Source: JAJFKJ01 sp964443025 (GTDB lineage Bacteria; Pseudomonadota; Gammaproteobacteria; JABCZS01). Taken from it: a stretch of DNA of 10,433 nucleotides. The translations under genes were made by a program, and so were the position numbers. Positions 1 through 6,126 of this stretch are shown here, piece by piece. Position 1 is the first letter of the stretch; each line of letters begins with the position of its first letter. The DNA is taken from assembly GCA_964443025.1 (NCBI GenBank), contig CAYUEL010000077.1, positions 1 to 10,433 of the forward strand, given 5' to 3'. Under the pieces are notes generated by a model. It was not told the DNA's origin. It saw nothing but the letters and a program-made list of their open reading frames with translations, and did no database searches.

Positions 1-1491
1 TGGGCGAATGCTGAAACGGCGGCTAATTTAGCTTTTTTAGGTCGTTTATCTCCTGAAACAAAACAATACCTAGAGAATTTAAAACCTGATGAGCGTAAAG
101 AGATTCATACGAAGCTTAATGAATTAGTAAAACAACAAGCTGAATTACGTGCCAGCCTTGACCCAGTGATACGTGCTCAACAGGCTGATGCTCAATTGCA
201 ACAAGCGATTCAAAAGATTAATCAAGACCCACACACAAAGATGTATTTTGAAACCTTGCTTCGCACGATGGATGAAACCTTGCTTGCAAGCTTGGTGATT
301 GGTTCAGGTAAGGTAGCGCAAGCCCAGGATTTAGCATCACGGGTGTTCAATGGCGCAACGCAAATTGCAAGCCTCTTCTTTCCACCCGCAGCACCTTTTT
401 TAGGGTTGGTGAATCAAGTTGTTAATACAGCGGGAAATGTTAGCGATTTTCGAGACACGAAGAAGCTGATGCAATGGGTTAAAATTTCGTCTGACATTCC
501 CACGCTCAGCCTTGCCTTAGCGGTGGCTTGTACAAAAGCGAAGCAAGCTGAGATTAAGCGCAACGATCCCATTGACCAGTCTTCCCAAGACTTATTAACA
601 AGATTAAAGCATGATTGCCAATCCTTATTTGAGCAATTCAAAGCGGGTATACGGTTTGAGCGGGCGAAAGAACGGGCCATATTGGATGCTTATACTTTAC
701 TTGACTACATGATGACACAACAGCCTCATGATACTGCACAAGAGAAAAAAGTAGCGCAATTGGTGGGTCATTTGACGGGGCAATCCATCACCTCAATATC
801 CACTGCAACCACCACTACAACGAATCATCCAACGATTATTGCAGTGACACAAGCACCGGCACCCACGCCTTCGGCACCTGATTTAAATGCATTGATGGCG
901 GAAATGCAAGAGCTTAAATTAAAACAACAACAAGCTGAAGAAACAGCAAGGCTTGCACACGCACAAGCTCAAGCCAGTGCAAAATTATTACAAGAGCAGG
1001 CTGAGAAAGCAAAGTTAATGGAAGCTGAGCTTGCTGCACAGAAACTGGAAACAGAGCGATTGAAACAGCGTCAATCTGAGCACGATAAACGGAATGAGTT
1101 AATGGGAAATCCACGTGATGATCGACAGAATGGGCCTCAAATTCTAATTGAGCAAAATGCACTGAAACACCCGGCTCTACCTCAACATGTGGCAACTTCA
1201 GAACTTTTCGCTACTATGTGGTTCCAAAGTCAAAAACATGAGACGACCATTGATGCAATAATACAAAAAACCACTGTTATACAAGATAATGTGCAACAAA
1301 TCAGCCATGACCAAGAGGACTTATATAAACAGCAAGAACAAGCGCAACGGGCCAATGAGCAACAAAGGATTAATGAATATACCCGGGTCAATGTGCGTAT
1401 AGCAGAACTTGATGCCAAAATAGCTCAGCAAAAGAAAATGAACCAAAACCAAGCAGCTAATAAAGATAAAAAGAAAGGTTTGTTTTCATAG
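1..1491 (+). CDS. Coiled-coil protein of unknown function, 5' end outside the window
   Basis: The frame is open from the first base to the TAG at 1489-1491, giving at least 496 residues. A GTG at 166 is only an internal codon of this open frame, so the gene starts before the window. Seen in the translation: an Ala/Gln-rich helical N-terminal part; a hydrophobic Phe/Pro-rich stretch (IASLFFPPAAPFLGLVNQVV) near residues 122-141; a Thr/Pro/Ala-rich linker near 267-297; a long charged coiled coil rich in Gln, Ala, Glu and Lys near 298-370; a second Gln-rich coiled coil near 420-485; and a Lys-rich end (KDKKKGLFS). I do not recognise a family or an enzymatic motif. Long coiled coils with flexible linkers are common among effector-like proteins of Legionellales, but also in structural proteins, so no role is assigned. 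The gene converges on aroF and overlaps its end by 6 bases. No strong terminator is visible. Confidence 0.85.
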   Translation, partial: WANAETAANLAFLGRLSPETKQYLENLKPDERKEIHTKLNELVKQQAELRASLDPVIRAQQADAQLQQAIQKINQDPHTKMYFETLLRTMDETLLASLVIGSGKVAQAQDLASRVFNGATQIASLFFPPAAPFLGLVNQVVNTAGNVSDFRDTKKLMQWVKISSDIPTLSLALAVACTKAKQAEIKRNDPIDQSSQDLLTRLKHDCQSLFEQFKAGIRFERAKERAILDAYTLLDYMMTQQPHDTAQEKKVAQLVGHLTGQSITSISTATTTTTNHPTIIAVTQAPAPTPSAPDLNALMAEMQELKLKQQQAEETARLAHAQAQASAKLLQEQAEKAKLMEAELAAQKLETERLKQRQSEHDKRNELMGNPRDDRQNGPQILIEQNALKHPALPQHVATSELFATMWFQSQKHETTIDAIIQKTTVIQDNVQQISHDQEDLYKQQEQAQRANEQQRINEYTRVNVRIAELDAKIAQQKKMNQNQAANKDKKKGLFS

Positions 1492-2493
1492 CTGAAAAAG
1501 AGATCCCTCAGTACGTTTGGGATGACAACCTACACTCGTAATGTCACGCATCAACGCATCAAACATCTTGAAATCCAATGCTTGGGCTTGATCGCTCAAT
1601 GCTTGTGAAGGATTTGGATGAATCTCAATCAATAATCCATCAGCACCGGCTGCAATAGCGGCTTTAGCTAAAGCAGGTACTAAATCAGCATGTCCCGCTG
1701 CGTGGGAAGGATCAACGATCACAGGTAAATGCGTTTCACGTTTGGCGACAGGAATGGCCGTAATATCCAGCATATTACGATAACTCGGTTCAAAACTGCG
1801 AATGCCGCGCTCGCATAAGATAATCTGGCTATTGCCTTGGGATGCGACATATTCTGCTGCCAATAACCATTCTTTAATCGTCGCCGCTAAACCTCGTTTC
1901 AACATCACGGGTGTTCGCGTTTGACCCACAGTTTTCAACAAATCAAAATTTTGCATATTACGTGAACCGATTTGAATGACACCCACACCGGCTTCTAGAA
2001 AATCATCGAGGAAACGTACATCCATCAATTCGGTGACGGTAAATAGTGCATGCTCATCCGCAACTGCCTGCATCAACGATAATCCTTCATGCCCCAAACC
2101 TTGAAAACTATAAGGGCTGGTGCGAGGTTTAAATGCGCCGCCACGCATCAATCGAATACCGTGCTTATTCAACTGTTTCGCGATCTGTGTGAGTTGATCA
2201 AGATTTTCAACGGAACAGGGACCGGCAATGATTTTTACATTTCCCTCACCGCCAAATATCACATTTCCGACTTTCACTTGATGTGCCACCGATCGCTTCG
2301 CAATCAATGGGTAATCTTCATGTTGCGGTAATATTTCGATCAGGTGCTGATAAGATGCAAGCGGTTTAGGCAGGGTTGTATGGGTGGGAAGAAAGACAAT
2401 CAAACCTTCCGGGTGCTGACAAATAAAACAAGCTTCAAACTTCAGAGCGGCTTGGATCGAAGGTGCATTTGTTTGAGGAACAAAAAAAAGCAT
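1486..2493 (-). CDS. aroF: 3-deoxy-7-phosphoheptulonate (DAHP) synthase, AroF (type I beta)
   Basis: Condenses phosphoenolpyruvate with erythrose 4-phosphate to DAHP, the first step of the shikimate pathway, in the cytosol. The 335 residues carry the family signatures in order: IAGPCSVEN (89-97, metal ligand Cys93), RGGAFKPRTSPYSFQGLG (117-134), IQIGSRNMQNFDLL (173-186), PVMLKRG (195-201), ILCERGIRSFE (225-235), PVIVDPSHAAG (257-267, His264) and IEIHPNPSQALSDQAQ (289-304, Glu290 and Asp301). Residues 1-80 resemble a diverged form of the ferredoxin-like regulatory domain found at the N terminus of Thermotoga-type enzymes. There is no chorismate mutase domain. The ATG is preceded by AAGGATA at good spacing, and a TAGAAT -10-like hexamer lies at 2520-2515. 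The last 15 or so residues (VGCHPKRTEGSLFQL) lie beyond the usual family end and are encoded by an interspersed repeat. Confidence 0.95.
   Translation of the reverse strand: MLFFVPQTNAPSIQAALKFEACFICQHPEGLIVFLPTHTTLPKPLASYQHLIEILPQHEDYPLIAKRSVAHQVKVGNVIFGGEGNVKIIAGPCSVENLDQLTQIAKQLNKHGIRLMRGGAFKPRTSPYSFQGLGHEGLSLMQAVADEHALFTVTELMDVRFLDDFLEAGVGVIQIGSRNMQNFDLLKTVGQTRTPVMLKRGLAATIKEWLLAAEYVASQGNSQIILCERGIRSFEPSYRNMLDITAIPVAKRETHLPVIVDPSHAAGHADLVPALAKAAIAAGADGLLIEIHPNPSQALSDQAQALDFKMFDALMRDITSVGCHPKRTEGSLFQL
1491..1524. repeat. Interspersed palindromic repeat at the aroF 3' end
   Basis: Read on the minus strand, this stretch runs from a CATCCC motif through ACTGAGGGATCTC. It contains short inverted arms, ATCCC at 1503-1507 and GGGAT at 1519-1523. 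It resembles the dispersed repeats in many proteobacterial genomes whose translation gives CHPERSEGS-like peptides; here the peptide is CHPKRTEGS. It forms the last codons of aroF and starts right at the stop of the convergent gene. The family assignment rests on memory of that pattern, not on a search. Confidence 0.6.
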
Positions 2494-2556
2494 GCAATAT
2501 CCTTGAATTCCATCATTCTACCCCTTATTTAGTTTAAAGAAAATATAAGATTCTTA

Positions 2557-2584
2557 TTGCAACTGATTTAGAGCCAGGTATACT
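2557..2584 (+). promoter_or_regulatory. Sigma-70-type promoter of the 200-residue hypothetical gene
   Basis: TTGCAA at 2557-2562 and TATACT at 2579-2584 are separated by 16 bases and lie about 25 bases before the start codon. A GGAG ribosome binding site follows at 2595-2598. The -10 and the bases after it (TATACTTATAAG) recur exactly at 7143-7154 before another hypothetical gene. Confidence 0.6.
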
Positions 2585-2608
2585 TATAAGTATTGGAGAC
2601 AAAGAAAA

Positions 2609-3211
2609 ATGATTGCCTCTTGGTTAAAACGCTTATTTTCCTGTGGGAGCTCATGTTCCTCTGGCCAGTTGACGGCTAGTTGCCGTATTGCGTTAAATAA
2701 CATTTCGCAACGTTTGCTGGTGGCGGATCAAGCCGTTAAGCAAGCCACTCAACCCATTACAAACCGTGGCTTTTTTGAAGTTTATATCGAACGTACGACG
2801 CAAGTCGGTTTAGACAGCGCCAGCCATACCTACTACTACGATAAAGAATTGGCTTCTGCAGCACGGAAGTCTGCCAAAATGGAACATAGCGCTGAGGTAC
2901 TTCATCGCCACATGAACATGCTGCGTAAAAGCTTGCGTAACCGTTTAAAAGATATCGCAGAAAAGCTGCAACATATTGATGATGAAAAAGAAATAAAGAT
3001 CGATGCTGTGTTCACGATGCTCGATAATATGCTGGCTGAACTCATTGTGAGCAAAGAAAAAGCCAAGGAATCATCTGCACGAATGAACTTACGTCCCAAA
3101 ACACAAAAGCAAGTGGAATTGTGTTTTACCCAATTGGATCTTGCCATGGATAACTTGCGTCGAGATCTCGCTCCGCTGAAACAAGCGTTACGCGATACGA
3201 TTCAACGGTAA
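2609..3211 (+). CDS. Helical hypothetical protein, 200 residues
   Basis: I do not recognise a family. The start ATG has GGAG 10 bases upstream and a good sigma-70-type promoter. The N terminus is MIASWLKRLFSCGSSCSSG: a short amphipathic, basic stretch followed by a Cys/Ser/Gly-rich segment. It is too short and too weakly hydrophobic for a clear signal peptide, though the Cys residues could be lipidated or bind metal. From about residue 80 onward the protein is almost entirely charged and helix-forming, with probable coiled coils near 80-125 (Arg/Lys/His-rich) and 165-198. There is a Tyr-rich patch (HTYYYDKE) near 73-80 and no transmembrane helix. It stands alone between aroF (divergent) and a repeat element, and a perfect hairpin follows 5 bases after the stop. 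It could be a membrane-associated coiled-coil protein; no function is assigned. Confidence 0.8.
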   Translation: MIASWLKRLFSCGSSCSSGQLTASCRIALNNISQRLLVADQAVKQATQPITNRGFFEVYIERTTQVGLDSASHTYYYDKELASAARKSAKMEHSAEVLHRHMNMLRKSLRNRLKDIAEKLQHIDDEKEIKIDAVFTMLDNMLAELIVSKEKAKESSARMNLRPKTQKQVELCFTQLDLAMDNLRRDLAPLKQALRDTIQR

Positions 3212-3216
3212 AAGGA

Positions 3217-3240
3217 ATGACACACGATTACGTGTGTCAT
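3217..3240 (+). terminator. Perfect hairpin just after the hypothetical gene
   Basis: ATGACACACG (3217-3226) and CGTGTGTCAT (3231-3240) form a perfect 10-bp stem with an ATTA loop, 5 bases after the stop codon. The position suits transcript end formation or mRNA protection. No run of T follows, so it is not a classic intrinsic terminator. Confidence 0.5.
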
Positions 3241-3261
3241 GCTGATTATATTGCGCATTAG

Positions 3262-3494
3262 TTTCCCCTCACCCTAGCCCTCTCCCGCGTTCAGTGTATT
3301 TACACAAATTAAGCCCAACTCGCGGGAGAGGGAACTTGAAAGAATTGTCCCCTGTTCCGCGTTTAATATTTTCACAACACAACTAAGATACTTGTGAGCG
3401 AGAGAGGGGATATTTATTTATTCCCTCTCCCGCCCTACAATAATTTGAAAAACTGAGATACTTGTAAGCGGGAGAGGGTTAGGGTGAGGGAAAA
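3262..3494. repeat. Nested inverted-repeat element with CCCTCTCCCGC arms
   Basis: This fills most of the 338-base gap between the hypothetical gene and the cytochrome gene, and no gene is seen in it. The outer arms at 3262-3288 and 3468-3494 are inverted copies of each other with about 25 of 27 matching bases. Inside, CCCTCTCCCGCG at 3278-3289 pairs perfectly with 3321-3332, and CCCTCTCCCGC at 3423-3433 pairs with 3468-3478. A direct repeat, AACT(A/G)AGATACTTGT(G/A)AGCG, occurs at 3381-3400 and 3451-3470. The CCCTCACCCTAxCCCTCTCCC core is typical of dispersed palindromic repeats in many proteobacterial genomes. It looks like two related hairpin units side by side. Confidence 0.75.
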
Positions 3495-3516
3495 GTAATG
3501 TGCCATAAAATAAGCC

Positions 3517-3538
3517 TACTGCGCGTATTCGCGCAGTA
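3517..3538 (-). terminator. Hairpin terminator of the cytochrome b561 gene
   Basis: TACTGCGCG (3517-3525) and CGCGCAGTA (3530-3538) form a perfect GC-rich 9-bp stem with a 4-base loop, 11 bases downstream of the cytochrome gene stop. Read on the minus strand it is followed by GGCTTATTTTA, a weak T-rich tract. It fits an intrinsic terminator for the ispB-cytochrome transcription unit. Confidence 0.6.
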
Positions 3539-3549
3539 TTCCTTTCCTT

Positions 3550-4089
3550 TCACAACATGCGTTTCAACACATCATCTTTATAATAAAACTGATGAACCAA
3601 TGCGCCTAATGTGTGCAACAGAATTAGCGTTGACAATATCCATGGACTTAACACATGAATACTGTGTAAAAATGTTGCGAAGGTTTCGGATTGAGGAACA
3701 ATCGTTGCCGAAATCGTGACTTTATTAAATAAATTAACCGAAACCCCTCTCATCAATCCCATGAGTAAACCCGTTAACGGCATCAAGATAATAAATACAT
3801 ATAACAATAAGTGCGTGATACGAGCCAATGATTTTTGCCAGTTCGCCATGCTAGACGACCACACTGGTTTAGGATTCATCAAACGCCAAGTAATAAAAAG
3901 CAAGGCCAACCAAAAGATCGTGAATCCAAACGATTTATGCCACATCATCCATTCGCCGCGTAATGGATCTCCATCGGGTAAGCTATTCTTTTTAAGTATG
4001 TAAAAAAACTGCATCATCACCAATGCGGCGATGGTCCAATGTAATAATTTCATGAGCCAGCCATAACTGGTCGTTGTATTTTTTAACAT
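3550..4089 (-). CDS. cybB: Cytochrome b561 family membrane protein
   Basis: A diheme b-type cytochrome of the inner membrane; relatives pass electrons between the quinone pool and other carriers. With the start chosen here it has 179 residues, close to the usual 175-180 for CybB-like proteins. Four hydrophobic segments are visible, near residues 14-32, 52-70, 92-112 and 144-168. Candidate heme ligands are His17 (KLLHW), His51 (MWHKS), His93, His145 and His159. The motif SYGWLMKLLHW at the N terminus is typical of the family. An upstream in-frame ATG at 4116 would add nine residues, but those lie against or inside the REP-like palindrome. The ATG at 4089 has AAAGGAG eight bases before it, so it is preferred. 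The gene lies downstream of ispB on the same strand, 219 bases away, with a repeat array between. The symbol follows the E. coli homologue and is less certain than the family. Confidence 0.85.
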   Translation of the reverse strand: MLKNTTTSYGWLMKLLHWTIAALVMMQFFYILKKNSLPDGDPLRGEWMMWHKSFGFTIFWLALLFITWRLMNPKPVWSSSMANWQKSLARITHLLLYVFIILMPLTGLLMGLMRGVSVNLFNKVTISATIVPQSETFATFLHSIHVLSPWILSTLILLHTLGALVHQFYYKDDVLKRML

Positions 4090-4111
4090 TCCCTGTTCTC
4101 CTTTCAATGTT

Positions 4112-4308
4112 GTCATTGCGAGGATCGCGAAGCGAGCCGAAGCAATCCAAGTACTTCACAAGAATGGATTGCTTCGGCCTACGGCCTCGCAATGACGAGG
4201 TAGTGATAGACCTCGCAATGACGAGGTAGTGATAGACCTCGCAATGACAGAGTATCTCGCCTCGCAATGACGAGGTAGTGTTAGACCTCGCAATGACAAA
4301 GTATTTCA
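4112..4308. repeat. REP-like palindrome plus five tandem CCTCGCAATGAC units
   Basis: The main palindrome spans 4112-4196. GTCATTGCGAGG pairs with CCTCGCAATGAC, and GCCGAAGCAATCC (4136-4148) pairs with GGATTGCTTCGGC (4166-4178). Its right arm is then repeated in tandem, with units starting at 4185, 4211, 4237, 4260 and 4286. Their lengths are 26, 26, 23, 26 and 23 bases. The 26-base units contain a small hairpin (CCTCG-CAATGA-CGAGG). The last unit ends one base from the ispB stop codon. The core matches the dispersed GTCATTGCGAGG...GAAGCAATCC repeats known in many bacterial genomes. It separates ispB from the cytochrome gene and may affect read-through or mRNA stability between them. Confidence 0.85.
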
Positions 4309-5310
4309 TCAATGTGATCGATTCACTGAAAATGTAGCTAAATTTTTCAAAGAATCCAAATAATCCGTATCTGATAAACCATTCAAAGCATGCAACGCTT
4401 TTGCCACATAAGTTTCCGCAACATCTCTTGCATAATCCAATGCGCCGGTTTCCATTAACACTGCCTGTATCAACGCTAAATTTTCTGTACCACCTTGCAA
4501 CATCACATCCGTGATGATTTTTTGTTGTTCAGGGTTACCCACTTTAAGCGCATGAATCAACGGTAAAGTTAAATTACCATCGGCTAGATCATCGCCAACA
4601 CGTTTACCAATCTGATCAGCATCGCCTTGATAATCAAGAACGTCATCAATGATTTGAAACCCAATACCTAAATTCATGCCGTAATCGCGTAATGCATGGC
4701 GCGTTGCTTCAGACGCATTGCAAATAATTGTAGGCAATTCTGCCGCTAATTCAAATAGTTTTCCTGTTTTACATGCTAATATCAAAAGATGTTGTTCTTC
4801 GCTTAAACGTAAATCATGACGATGCGTTAGTTGCAATATTTCACCTTCAGCGAGTATATTCGTTGCATCAGCCACAAGTGATGTTGCTTTGGAGCTTTCA
4901 CAGGCTGCTAATAAACGAAAACCACGCGAATAAAGATAATCACCCACTAATACACTCGCTGCATTTCCCCATATTTGCATTGCCGTATGTTGACCGCGGC
5001 GAAGTGGTGAGTTGTCGACAACATCATCATGTAACAGGGTTGCGGTATGAACCAACTCAAGTACCGTAGCAAGCTTGATATGGCGTTCATCCACGGGACC
5101 TAGTTGCTTGGCGCAAAGCAAAAGAACCATGGGGCGTAGGCGCTTTCCGCCGGCACGGGTCACATGGGCTGATATTTCTTGAGTGAGGGGAATGGTGGAT
5201 TCTTGAGCTTGTAGCAAAGCTTCCACTTGGGCGAGTTCTTGGGCCACACAGTTACGTATGTCAGCTAGATTTATAGGCTTTTCAACTACTTCAGTCATCA
5301 TTTCAGGCAT
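4309..5310 (-). CDS. ispB: Octaprenyl (polyprenyl) diphosphate synthase
   Basis: A trans-polyprenyl diphosphate synthase that adds isopentenyl units to make the ubiquinone side chain; it is cytosolic and Mg-dependent. With the start used here it has 333 residues (E. coli IspB has 323). Visible motifs: GGKRLRPM (54-61); the first aspartate-rich motif LLHDDVVDNSPLRR (92-105, Asp95, Asp96, Asp99); GNAASVLVGDYLYSR (115-129); the KTG motif (181-183); and the second aspartate-rich motif IIDDVLDYQGD (220-230, Asp222, Asp223, Asp226). The start is uncertain. The frame extends to a TTG at 5349, but that lies within the stem of a perfect palindrome and adds residues the family lacks. ATGs at 5310, 5301 and 5298 are all plausible, and none has a strong ribosome binding site. 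Divergence from rplU-rpmA-obgE is the usual gammaproteobacterial order and supports ispB. Confidence 0.93.
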   Translation of the reverse strand: MPEMMTEVVEKPINLADIRNCVAQELAQVEALLQAQESTIPLTQEISAHVTRAGGKRLRPMVLLLCAKQLGPVDERHIKLATVLELVHTATLLHDDVVDNSPLRRGQHTAMQIWGNAASVLVGDYLYSRGFRLLAACESSKATSLVADATNILAEGEILQLTHRHDLRLSEEQHLLILACKTGKLFELAAELPTIICNASEATRHALRDYGMNLGIGFQIIDDVLDYQGDADQIGKRVGDDLADGNLTLPLIHALKVGNPEQQKIITDVMLQGGTENLALIQAVLMETGALDYARDVAETYVAKALHALNGLSDTDYLDSLKNLATFSVNRSH

Positions 5311-5326
5311 ATTAGGCTGAAAGCGG

Positions 5327-5372
5327 TTTGGGGTCAAGTTTGGGGCCAAGTCTCAAAATGATACTTGGCCCC
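5327..5372. repeat. Tandem 12-mer and perfect palindrome between ispB and rplU
   Basis: TTTGGGGTCAAG (5327-5338) is followed directly by TTTGGGGCCAAG (5339-5350). The second copy is part of a perfect inverted repeat: GGGGCCAAGT (5342-5351) pairs with ACTTGGCCCC (5363-5372) across an 11-base loop. It lies in the presumed leader or promoter region of ispB and just upstream of the rplU promoter. It could be an operator, an ispB leader hairpin, or a leftover repeat. Confidence 0.55.
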
Positions 5373-5381
5373 TCCTGTCAC

Positions 5382-5408
5382 TTGATTTACCTTAAATTTT
5401 CCTATAAA
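5382..5408 (+). promoter_or_regulatory. Likely promoter of the rplU operon
   Basis: TTGATT at 5382-5387 and TATAAA at 5403-5408 are 15 bases apart, slightly short of the ideal 17. The -10 lies about 38 bases before the rplU start, and a TGGAGA ribosome binding site sits at 5435-5440. Confidence 0.45.
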
Positions 5409-5446
5409 ATGCCCACTTTAATAAGATTCCATGATGGAGATGCGTT

Positions 5447-5758
5447 ATGTACGCCGTATTTGCAACAGGTGGGCAGCAATTTAAAGGGGCTGCCGGCGAT
5501 AAGTTCAAGGTAGAAAAGCTGGATATCGAACCAGGTAATTCAATCGATTTTGATGTGTTGTTGGTATCAGACGGTACAGGCAACGTTAAAATTGGGGATC
5601 CTCTTGTAAAGGGTGCCAAGGTGAAGGTCAAAGTGCTTGAACATGGTCGTGATAAAAAGATCATGATTCAAAAATTTAAACGTCGTCAAAACCACGATAA
5701 GCTCACGGGGCATCGTCAAAGTTACACGAAAATCGAAATTGTTGAAATTAAAGCGTAA
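5447..5758 (+). CDS. rplU: 50S ribosomal protein L21 (bL21)
   Basis: Structural protein of the large ribosomal subunit that binds 23S rRNA. Its 103 residues match the E. coli length. Family landmarks are visible: the MYAVF...GG.Q start, VEKLDIEPGNSIDFD (22-36), VKIGDPLVKGAKVK (47-60), HGRDKKIMIQKFKRRQNHDK (66-85) and GHRQSYTKIEI (88-98). TGGAGA lies six bases before the ATG. It is first in the rplU-rpmA-obgE block, with an 11-base gap to rpmA that contains the rpmA ribosome binding site, so the two are co-transcribed. Confidence 0.97.
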   Translation: MYAVFATGGQQFKGAAGDKFKVEKLDIEPGNSIDFDVLLVSDGTGNVKIGDPLVKGAKVKVKVLEHGRDKKIMIQKFKRRQNHDKLTGHRQSYTKIEIVEIKA

Positions 5759-5769
5759 AGGATAGGATT

Positions 5770-6027
5770 ATGGCTCACAAGAAAGCAGGCGGTAGTACCC
5801 GCAACGGTCGCGATTCAAACCCTAAATATTTAGGTGTAAAACGTTATGGCGGTCAAACAGTGATCGCTGGCAATATTCTCATTCGTCAACGTGGCACACG
5901 CGTGCGCGCTGGCTTGAATGTAGGCATGGGCCGTGATCATACCTTGTAAGATGGCGTGGTATTATTTGAGACAAAAGGTGAGAAAAACCGTCAGTTTGTC
6001 AGTGTGGTAGAAGAAACAGCAGAATAG
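5770..6027 (+). pseudogene. rpmA: rpmA, ribosomal protein L27 (bL27), interrupted by an in-frame TAA
   Basis: bL27 sits at the peptidyl transferase centre of the 50S subunit. The start is strong: AAAGGATAGG precedes the ATG, and MAHKKAGGSTRNGRDS is essentially invariant in the family. The frame reads 59 codons, ending in MGRDHTL, then meets TAA at 5947-5949. The same frame then continues with DGVVLFETKGEKNRQFVSVV and ends at TAG 6025-6027, a normal bL27 C-terminal half. E. coli L27 has four residues (FAKA) between HTL and DG, where this sequence has only the stop codon. A net in-frame loss of about nine bases would explain it. No other decay is seen on either side. Alternatives are a sequencing or assembly error, a very recent lesion, or stop-codon read-through. 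If taken literally the product is a 59-residue truncated L27 (5770-5949). Confidence 0.9.
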
Positions 6028-6033
6028 ATTAGA

Positions 6034-6065
6034 CAGAGCCGCGAACGCACAGAGCCGCGAACGCC
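6034..6065. repeat. Tandem repeat of a GAGCCGCGAACGC unit
   Basis: CAGAGCCGCGAACGCA (6034-6049) is followed directly by CAGAGCCGCGAACGCC (6050-6065), and then AGAGAGCGG. It fills the start of the 99-base gap between rpmA and obgE. GAGCCGCGAxCG...GAGCGG strings recur as dispersed repeats in many proteobacteria, so this is probably a duplicated fragment of such an element. Confidence 0.6.
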
Positions 6066-6126
6066 AGAGAGCGGATCGGATGAGCCTTCGATTTTCCCAT
6101 TATCTATCTAGATATCCTAATAAATT

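Noticed and set aside
3498..4003. Two plus-strand open frames opposite the cytochrome gene
   Set aside because: They are antisense to a recognisable membrane protein and show no family features.
4090..4116. Upstream ATG for the cytochrome b561 gene
   Set aside because: It abuts the REP palindrome, and the next ATG has a strong ribosome binding site.
4185..4308. Tandem units that could suggest a CRISPR array
   Set aside because: Units are contiguous with no unique spacers, and they derive from the adjacent palindrome arm.
3992..4312. A 106-codon minus-strand open frame with SSLRG and VIARS repeats
   Set aside because: It is a translation of the REP-like array and runs into the cytochrome gene in another frame; the repetitive peptide reflects the DNA repeat.
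5311..5349. TTG start for ispB giving 346 residues
   Set aside because: The extra residues fall in a perfect palindrome and have no counterpart in IspB; internal ATGs match the family start better.
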